This document shows positions 14,919-19,804 of a stretch of DNA of 19,804 nt, in pieces. Numbering within the stretch: position 1 is the first letter of the stretch; every line of letters starts with the position of its first letter. The position numbers were made by a program, and so were the translations under genes. The notes below the pieces were generated by a model, which had not been told where the DNA came from, searched no databases, and worked only from the letters and a program-made list of their open reading frames with translations. The DNA is from JANNRR01 sp031401675 (lineage in GTDB: Bacteria; Pseudomonadota; Alphaproteobacteria; Rhodobacterales; Rhodobacteraceae), in NCBI GenBank assembly GCA_031401675.1, contig JANNRR010000078.1, positions 1-19,804 on the forward strand, in the 5' to 3' direction.

Positions 14919-15941
14919 CTACCGCACCGGAATGTTTTCGCGCAGAATGATGCGCGGCTCGATGTATTTCAGCGTCAGGAATGGCGCGGTCGAGGCGATG
15001 GACCCCAACAGCCGGATCACCGCCTGTTCCCCGACCAGACGGGCATTCTGATCAATCACCACATCGATCAGGTCTTCGGCCAGAAAGGTCCGGGTCCGGT
15101 CGGTCAGGTCGTGAAAAATCACGAAGGGCCGCGGCGTCTTCAGTTCGGCGATGGCGCGGGCAATGCCGGATCGCCCGGCCCCGACGCAATAGATGCCGAT
15201 GACGTTGGATTGCCCGCGCAGCAAGCGGCGTGCGGCGTTGAACGATATGGCATTGTCTTCACTGGTTTCCAGCGCCGGCAGCAGCCGCATCGCCGGGAAC
15301 TGCTCGCTGATCACCGCGCGAAAGCCGTTCTCGCGTTCCTCATGCCCGTGAAAGGCGCGGCTGCCCAGAAACAGGCAGACCGACCCCGCCGCCTCGCGCG
15401 CCATGCGGCCCATCACCAGACCGGCGGTCCGCCCCGCCACCCGGTTGTCAACCCCGACATAAGCCGAACGCGGGCTCGACAGCACGTCCGAGGCGATGGT
15501 GATCACCCGTACCCCGGCGTCCGACAGTTGCCGGATGGCGTTGCGGGTTATCGGATGGTCAACGGCGACCAGCCCGACACCGCTGGTCTGCAGCGCGGTC
15601 TTTTCCAGCGCCTTCACCAGCGCCTCCGGCGACAGACCGTCGACCGGGTGGATGGTGCAGGACGCGACCAGCGGCAGGTGCAAGGCGAAATCCCGGATGG
15701 CGTCCGCCAGCGTGTGCATGAATTCGCTGCGCCCGAACGGAATGAAGAACTCCAGATGCGCCGGGCGCGACGGCAGGGTTACCTTGTCCTCGGTCGGCAG
15801 ATAGCCAAGCGCCTTGGCGGCGGAATAGACCCGCTGGCGGCTTTTGGCCGACACCCCCGCCCGCCCGTTCAGCACCCTGTCCACCGTCGCGGTCGAAACC
15901 TCGGCCCGCAGCGCGATATCCGTGATGGTGGCCTTGCGCAT
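14919..15941 (-). CDS. LacI-family transcriptional regulator
   Basis: A 340-residue LacI-family protein. The N-terminal helix-turn-helix covers about residues 4-26 (ATITDIALRAEVSTATVDRV) and the hinge helix motif is near 48 (AAKALGY). The remainder is a periplasmic-binding-protein-like effector domain (VGLVAVDHPI, YVGVDNRVAGRTAG, IYCVGAGRSG). The STATVDRVLNGR recognition region is typical of LacI proteins found beside sugar ABC operons in alphaproteobacteria. It is divergent from the binding-protein gene at 16339 and is the probable repressor of that operon and of its own operon with the SDR. An imported sugar or derivative would be the effector. Confidence 0.93.
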   Translation of the reverse strand: MRKATITDIALRAEVSTATVDRVLNGRAGVSAKSRQRVYSAAKALGYLPTEDKVTLPSRPAHLEFFIPFGRSEFMHTLADAIRDFALHLPLVASCTIHPVDGLSPEALVKALEKTALQTSGVGLVAVDHPITRNAIRQLSDAGVRVITIASDVLSSPRSAYVGVDNRVAGRTAGLVMGRMAREAAGSVCLFLGSRAFHGHEERENGFRAVISEQFPAMRLLPALETSEDNAISFNAARRLLRGQSNVIGIYCVGAGRSGIARAIAELKTPRPFVIFHDLTDRTRTFLAEDLIDVVIDQNARLVGEQAVIRLLGSIASTAPFLTLKYIEPRIILRENIPVR

Positions 15942-16338
15942 GGCGTGCCCGATGAACGCGGCGGAGTTGTGCCGCGAAACTTAGCACATCAGTTTTGGTG
16001 ATGTAACGCAATCAAGCACCCGTGCCATTTCAGCCCGGGGTTGAGCGCTGTTGTCGGCCTAAACAATTGCAAAATATACAGTTAATCATAATGCAGCTTT
16101 GCGGAATCTGCCCGCTGTGACGCGCTGATGCGATCCCCCGCGCGATCCGGTGATGCGATCTGATGGATTCTCGGATTGCGCACAGCACGCATTGCGCATC
16201 ACCTGTCGCTCAAGAGCGGCACACCCCGGACCCGCCCGGACCAAAGCCGCCAGACGGTGCCGGTGCAGCCTGACTGCCCGGCAAGCCGAAGGAAATCGGG
16301 CTGATCTGCCCGAAACACGGTCAAAGGAGGAGACCACG
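15942..16338. promoter_or_regulatory. Divergent regulatory region between the LacI gene and the second ABC operon
   Basis: This 397-bp region has no credible gene. It contains an inverted repeat ACATCA-7 nt-TGATGT (15986-16004) just upstream of the LacI gene, and an AT-rich island (16061-16095) with TTGTCG (16051) and TATACA (16075) at 18-nt spacing as a possible plus-strand promoter. A leader of about 250 nt follows, with direct repeats TGATGCGATC (16126 and 16151) and ATTGCGCA (16175 and 16191), and GTGATGCG (16150) that can pair with CGCATCAC (16195). It ends in AAGGAGG (16324-16330), a near-ideal ribosome-binding site. Confidence 0.5.
15986..16004. promoter_or_regulatory. Candidate LacI-type operator
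   Basis: ACATCA (15986-15991) and TGATGT (15999-16004) form a perfect 6-bp inverted repeat with a 7-nt spacer, a 19-bp site of suitable length for a LacI-family dimer. It is 45 nt upstream of the LacI gene start, as expected for autoregulation. The asymmetric spacer makes this tentative. Confidence 0.35.
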
Positions 16339-17280
16339 ATGCTCAGACGGACATTCATCGGCCTGACAACGGCCCTTGTCACCCTGGCGGCCAGCGGCAC
16401 CATCGCGCTGGCCGAGGGCAAGACATTCTACTGGATCTCGCACGGCGGCCCGGCCGACCCGGTCTGGACCTATTTCCTGCAGGGCGCCGAATTGTGGGCT
16501 GCGGATACCGGCAACACTGTCAACACCTCGTTCCACAACGCCGACGTGGCCTCGCAGCAGGAAGCGATCCGGTCCGCCGTCGCAGCCGGTGCCGATGGCA
16601 TCGTCACGACCAGCCCCGACCCCGGGTCGCTGATCCAGGTCATTGACGAGGTCAACGCCGCCGGTGTTCCGGTGGTCAACTTCAACACTCCCGACGCCGA
16701 GGTCGCCTTTCCGGCCTATGTCGGCAACGACCTGTTCGTGGTTGGCCAGCGCTGGGCGCAATACGTGGTTGACAAGGGCGGGCTTGTGTCCGGCGATTTC
16801 GTCTGGATGCCGGTCGAGATCCCAGGCGCCTCCTACGGCGTCGAGGAAGAGCGCGGCATCGCCACCGTGTTCGAACCGCTTGGTATCAAATGGGAAGTGA
16901 CCGAGGCCACCCTTGACCAGGCCGAGGTGATCACCCGGATGTCGGATTACCTCCTGGCCAACCGCGACAACATCGACGCGATCATCGGCCTTGGCGATCT
17001 CGTCACCGGCTCGATCAAGCGGGTCTTCGATCAGGTCGGCGTTGCGCCGGGCGGCATCACTGTTGTCGGCTGGGGCAACTCGCTCGACACCACGCAGGCG
17101 GTGATGGACGGCTATGTCAATGCCGCGATGTGGCAGGACCCGCAGGCGCAAAGCTATGTCGCGCTGACCCTTGCTGCGATGATCAAGTCCGGCGTCCCGG
17201 CGGGCTTCAACGTCATTACCGGCGCGCTGTACGAGGCCGACACTGCTGCCGTCTATCACGGCATCATGGGCGGCAACTGA
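16339..17280 (+). CDS. Periplasmic sugar-binding protein of the second ABC importer
   Basis: A 313-residue ribose-type binding protein (Peripla_BP_4). The signal peptide (LRRTFIGLTTALVTLAASG...) ends near ALA/EG at about residue 24. The mature protein starts with FYWISHGGPADPVWTYFLQG, then DGIVTTSPDP in the first lobe, VGND at the hinge, and IIGLGDLVTGS and VVGWGNS in the second lobe. This is typical of rhizobial and rhodobacteral simple-sugar binding proteins. ATG 16339 is certain: AAGGAGG lies 8 nt upstream, and the in-frame codons back to 16150 would precede the signal peptide. It differs clearly from the binding protein at 4691, so the ligand probably differs too. A strong hairpin follows the stop. 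It is likely repressed by the divergent LacI-family protein. Confidence 0.93.
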   Translation: MLRRTFIGLTTALVTLAASGTIALAEGKTFYWISHGGPADPVWTYFLQGAELWAADTGNTVNTSFHNADVASQQEAIRSAVAAGADGIVTTSPDPGSLIQVIDEVNAAGVPVVNFNTPDAEVAFPAYVGNDLFVVGQRWAQYVVDKGGLVSGDFVWMPVEIPGASYGVEEERGIATVFEPLGIKWEVTEATLDQAEVITRMSDYLLANRDNIDAIIGLGDLVTGSIKRVFDQVGVAPGGITVVGWGNSLDTTQAVMDGYVNAAMWQDPQAQSYVALTLAAMIKSGVPAGFNVITGALYEADTAAVYHGIMGGN

Positions 17281-17306
17281 CTGCCCGTCCTTGACCCAAG
17301 ACCATG

Positions 17307-17335
17307 CCCCCGGCGCCACTTCGCGGCGCCGGGGG
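17307..17335 (+). terminator. Strong hairpin between binding-protein and permease genes
   Basis: CCCCCGGCGCC (17307-17317) pairs perfectly with GGCGCCGGGGG (17325-17335), an 11-bp stem with a 7-nt loop, followed by the pyrimidine-rich acctctttcctt. It lies 27 nt after the binding-protein stop, inside the operon, and probably attenuates transcription or protects the upstream mRNA from 3' decay. Confidence 0.75.
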
Positions 17336-17363
17336 ACCTCTTTCCTTGGCCCGCAGGATGCCC

Positions 17364-18374
17364 ATGCAGCGCTCGTTCCTTGGACGCATGATTGACAAGC
17401 CCGAATTTGGTCCGTTCGTCCTGCTCGTCCTGATGATCGTCGTCTTTACCGCGATCAACCCGGCCTTTCTGTCGTTGGGCAACGTCGGCAACCTTCTCGC
17501 CTTCACAGTCGAACTGGGCCTGATCGCGCTGGCAATGACGCTGCTGATGACCAGCGGCGAATTCGACCTTTCGGTCGGCTCGGTCTTTGGCTTTGCCGCT
17601 GTCATCATGTGGACATTGTTCAATAACGATGTGATGCCCCTGGCGCTGGCCTTTCTGGTGGCTCTTGGGCTTTCGCTGCTGATCGGCTTTGTTTCCGGCC
17701 TGTTCGTGACAAAACTGGCGATCCCGTCGTTTCTGGTCACATTGGGAATGCTGCTGGTGGTGCGCGGAACCTCGCTCTGGCTGACCGACGGGTTCCCGCA
17801 GCGGGCCTGGAACGCGGGCGACGAGTGGCTGGCTGAACTGCTGGTGGGCGATTTCTACGTCTGCGCGACCGGGATCGAGCAGGAAACCTGCGGGTTGCGG
17901 ATCTACATGTCGGTGGTCTGGTTCATCCTGTTCGCGGCACTCTGCCACTATGTCCTGACCCGCACCCGATTCGGCAACTGGATGACGGCGTCGGGCGGCA
18001 ACGCCAACGCGGCGCGCAACCGGGGTGTCAAGGTCGACCGCGTGCGTATCGCGCTGTTCATGTTCTCGTCCTTCATGGCCGGGCTGGCGGGCATCATTTC
18101 CTCGATCCGCACCTCGGCCGCCAATCCGAACTCGGGCACCGGATACGAGTTGGAAACCATCGCGATGGTGGTGATCGGCGGCACCGCGCTGATGGGCGGG
18201 CGCGGCACGATCATCGGCACCGTCCTCGGAATTTTCATCCTGCGCCTGATGCGCAACGGCATCGTCCTGGTCGGAGTGCCTGGCCTCGCCTACAACATCT
18301 TCATCGGCGCGATCATCCTGGGGATGATGGCTCTGCATTCCTGGCTTGACCGCCGCAACCAGTCGGCTGGCTGA
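17364..18374 (+). CDS. Sugar ABC transporter permease of the second importer (BPD_transp_2)
   Basis: A 336-residue membrane protein of the RbsC family with many hydrophobic helices from about residue 16. Hallmarks are TSGEFDLSVGS (63-73, where relatives usually have GGIDLS), the cytoplasmic loop ASGGNANAARNRGV (209-222) and GGTALMGGRGT near the C terminus. An inserted polar loop (about 141-178) holds two cysteines, Cys167 and Cys176, and is probably periplasmic. The start is ATG 17364 with AGGA 5 nt upstream; ATG 17358 overlaps that AGGA and is also possible. Codons before it lie within the hairpin region and are rejected. The ATPase gene follows after 15 nt. It moves the ligand of the binding protein at 16339. 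Confidence 0.92.
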   Translation: MQRSFLGRMIDKPEFGPFVLLVLMIVVFTAINPAFLSLGNVGNLLAFTVELGLIALAMTLLMTSGEFDLSVGSVFGFAAVIMWTLFNNDVMPLALAFLVALGLSLLIGFVSGLFVTKLAIPSFLVTLGMLLVVRGTSLWLTDGFPQRAWNAGDEWLAELLVGDFYVCATGIEQETCGLRIYMSVVWFILFAALCHYVLTRTRFGNWMTASGGNANAARNRGVKVDRVRIALFMFSSFMAGLAGIISSIRTSAANPNSGTGYELETIAMVVIGGTALMGGRGTIIGTVLGIFILRLMRNGIVLVGVPGLAYNIFIGAIILGMMALHSWLDRRNQSAG

Positions 18375-18389
18375 AGAAAGGGGGCTAGG

Positions 18390-19139
18390 ATGAGCGAAGA
18401 ACTGGTCCGGATGGAAAATATCACCAAGTTCTACGGCCGGGTCAAGGCACTGGAGGATGTGAACCTGCGGGTGGTGCGGGGCGAAGTTGTCGGGCTCCTG
18501 GGCGACAACGGTGCCGGTAAATCGACGTTGATCAAGGTGCTGTCGGGGGCCATTCCGCTGACCAGCGGCAGCATCTTCATCAAGGGCAAGCCGGTCACGA
18601 TCAACAACTCCACCGATGCCATCGCCAACGGGATCGAGACGATTTATCAGGATTCGGCTCTGGTCACGCAATTGTCCATTGCCCGCAATCTGTTCCTCGG
18701 GCGCGAGCCGACGCGGGGGCCGAGCTTTCTGAATCGCCTTGACATGCCGCTGATGGAAAAGGTGGCGGCCGATCTGCTGCGCGAGATCGGTATTTCCAAG
18801 AACATTCCGCCGTCCACCGCCATCGGCCAGCTGTCCGGCGGCGAAAGGCAGGCGGTTGCGATCGCACGCGCCATGCATTTCGATTCCGACCTGATCATTC
18901 TGGACGAGCCGACCAACAATCTGGGCGTCGCCGAAACCCAGGGCGTGCTGCGCTTTGTGCGCAACGCCCGCGATTCCGGGCATTCCTGCATCTTTATCGC
19001 CCACAATATCCACCACGTCTTTCAGGTGGTGGACCGCATCGTGGTGATGCGGCGCGGTACGGTCGTCGCAGATGACATCGATCCCCGGCAAAGCTCGGTC
19101 GAGGCGGTTGAACGGGTGATCACCGGCATGGACGACTAA
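18390..19139 (+). CDS. Sugar ABC transporter ATP-binding protein of the second importer, single domain
   Basis: A 249-residue ABC ATPase: Walker A GDNGAGKS (38-45), Q-loop Gln87 in TIYQD, signature LSGGE (148-152), Walker B LIILDEP with Asp172 and Glu173, and switch His205 in IAHN. As in the first cluster there is only one nucleotide-binding domain, so it should act as a homodimer under the permease. It is related to the ATPase at 6868 (shared IANGIETIYQD-like and IFLGREP-like stretches) but clearly diverged, so the two importers are not a recent duplication. A G-rich ribosome-binding stretch (aaaggggg...) precedes ATG 18390. Confidence 0.94.
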   Translation: MSEELVRMENITKFYGRVKALEDVNLRVVRGEVVGLLGDNGAGKSTLIKVLSGAIPLTSGSIFIKGKPVTINNSTDAIANGIETIYQDSALVTQLSIARNLFLGREPTRGPSFLNRLDMPLMEKVAADLLREIGISKNIPPSTAIGQLSGGERQAVAIARAMHFDSDLIILDEPTNNLGVAETQGVLRFVRNARDSGHSCIFIAHNIHHVFQVVDRIVVMRRGTVVADDIDPRQSSVEAVERVITGMDD

Positions 19140-19385
19140 ACTTTTGCGGCCAAACGGGAAATTTCTGCACGCGCCCCGGCCCCCTGCAATTGTGACAGAC
19201 CATTTGGGCCAGTTGACTCGGGCCGTCATTGCGGGAAAACTGTCGCAGCAGGCGCTCATAAGCCTGCGCCGCTGCGTCATGGGGCCTTCACATACCTTTC
19301 ATATCTGTGTGGGTGTTCGCGTGCGGACAGCTTTGCAGGCAAAGCAACGGTTCAACACGTCTGACAAGACAATGGGAGAATAGTC
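19140..19385 (+). promoter_or_regulatory. Intergenic region with hairpin and palindromic operator candidate
   Basis: No gene is seen. A two-part stem, CGCA/TGCG around GCAGGC/GCCTGC (19244-19276), may end the ABC operon, although no T-run follows. GCTTTGC-AG-GCAAAGC (19330-19345) is a perfect 7-bp inverted repeat 40 nt before the next start codon and could be an operator. GGGAG (19374-19378) is the ribosome-binding site of the next gene. Confidence 0.45.
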
Positions 19386-19804
19386 GTGACAACATCTACC
19401 TTCAACCGCCGCAAGTTCCTGCAGGGAACAGCCATCGGTGCCGGCATCCTGGCCGCTCCGGCCTTGCTGCCGCGCAAAGCGCTTGCCTCCTCGGGCGAGC
19501 TGAACTTCATGGGCTGGGCCGGGTACCCGGGGATCGCCGAAAAGGTTCTGCCCGCATTCGAAGCTGCCACCGGCATCAAAGTGAATTTCACCGAGCAGCC
19601 TGGCCAGGACGACATATTTGCCCAAGCCAAGCTGGCGCTGCAAACCGGCGGCCTTGACGTGGCCGAGCCGACGGTGGACCGCGTCGGGGGCTGGGCGTCC
19701 AACGGCCTGGTACAGGGTTGGGACCTGAGCAAGATCAACCTCGACAACTATCTGCCGGGTCTGGCTGACGGCCATATGGGCGAGATGGCGACCGTGGACG
19801 GCAA
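19386..19804 (+). CDS. Extracellular solute-binding protein with Tat signal (start only, cut by window end)
   Basis: The first 139 residues are visible, starting at GTG 19386 behind GGGAGAA. The N terminus has a clear twin-arginine signal, NRRKFLQG at 7-14, followed by a hydrophobic stretch and a probable cleavage after ALA at about residue 34. The mature start, SGELNFMGWAGYPG followed by FEAATGIKVNF, resembles PotD-type polyamine or opine binding proteins and related SBP_bac_8 members, not the ribose-type proteins of the two sugar clusters. It probably begins another ABC operon running out of the window. The ligand cannot be named from this fragment. Confidence 0.85.
   Translation, partial: MTTSTFNRRKFLQGTAIGAGILAAPALLPRKALASSGELNFMGWAGYPGIAEKVLPAFEAATGIKVNFTEQPGQDDIFAQAKLALQTGGLDVAEPTVDRVGGWASNGLVQGWDLSKINLDNYLPGLADGHMGEMATVDG

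Noticed and set aside
17256..19280. A 674-residue open frame on the minus strand antisense to the second permease and ATPase genes
   Set aside because: The plus strand in this stretch encodes two textbook ABC proteins with complete motifs. The antisense translation is His/Gln/Asp-rich without recognisable domains, as expected from the reverse of G/C-ending codons.
1..19804. CRISPR arrays, insertion sequences, rRNA and tRNA genes
   Set aside because: I saw no regularly spaced repeats, transposase genes with terminal inverted repeats, or structural RNA genes in the window.

Overview
The window is G+C-rich bacterial DNA with dense, translationally coupled operons. Most genes belong to two carbohydrate ABC-import clusters whose ATPases have a single nucleotide-binding domain, as in fructose/ribose-type (FrcBCA) systems of alphaproteobacteria. 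With the SorC regulator, the Gfo/Idh/MocA oxidoreductase and the OmpA/caspase pair, this suggests an alphaproteobacterium, probably Rhodobacteraceae. That placement is inferred from gene content and composition, not from a marker gene.

Layout. (1) 1-1131: an AT-richer, unrecognised gene (180-917, with its frame open to the window edge) and a non-coding stretch. (2) 1132-3473, minus strand: a LacD-like class I aldolase followed after 3 nt by a ROK sugar kinase fused to a second, P-loop kinase domain, closed by a clear intrinsic terminator. (3) 3646-4545: a divergent SorC-family sugar-responsive regulator. (4) 4691-11030: a seven-gene plus-strand operon with a periplasmic binding protein, a hairpin, permease, ATPase, Gfo/Idh/MocA dehydrogenase, TIM-barrel isomerase/epimerase, alpha/beta hydrolase and a ribulose-phosphate-3-epimerase-like protein. 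Most of the downstream genes overlap by 1-8 nt. (5) 11198-13849: a divergent pair of exported proteins, a YceI-OmpA fusion and a caspase-like (C14) protein with a C-terminal CxxCH motif. (6) 14135-15941, minus strand: a LacI-family regulator followed by an SDR dehydrogenase. (7) 16339-19139: a second binding protein, hairpin, permease and ATPase set, divergent from the LacI gene. (8) 19386-end: the start of a Tat-exported extracellular solute-binding protein, cut by the window edge.

How they may work together. Regions 2-4 read as one locus for uptake and breakdown of a sugar or sugar derivative: SorC senses a phosphorylated intermediate, the transporter imports the substrate, the oxidoreductase, isomerase, hydrolase and epimerase remodel it, the double kinase phosphorylates it (perhaps twice) and the aldolase splits the product. 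The substrate cannot be read from the sequence. Regions 6-7 look like a separate LacI-controlled sugar import locus with one dehydrogenase. Both transporters carry a strong hairpin directly after the binding-protein gene, which fits over-expression of the binding protein relative to permease and ATPase.
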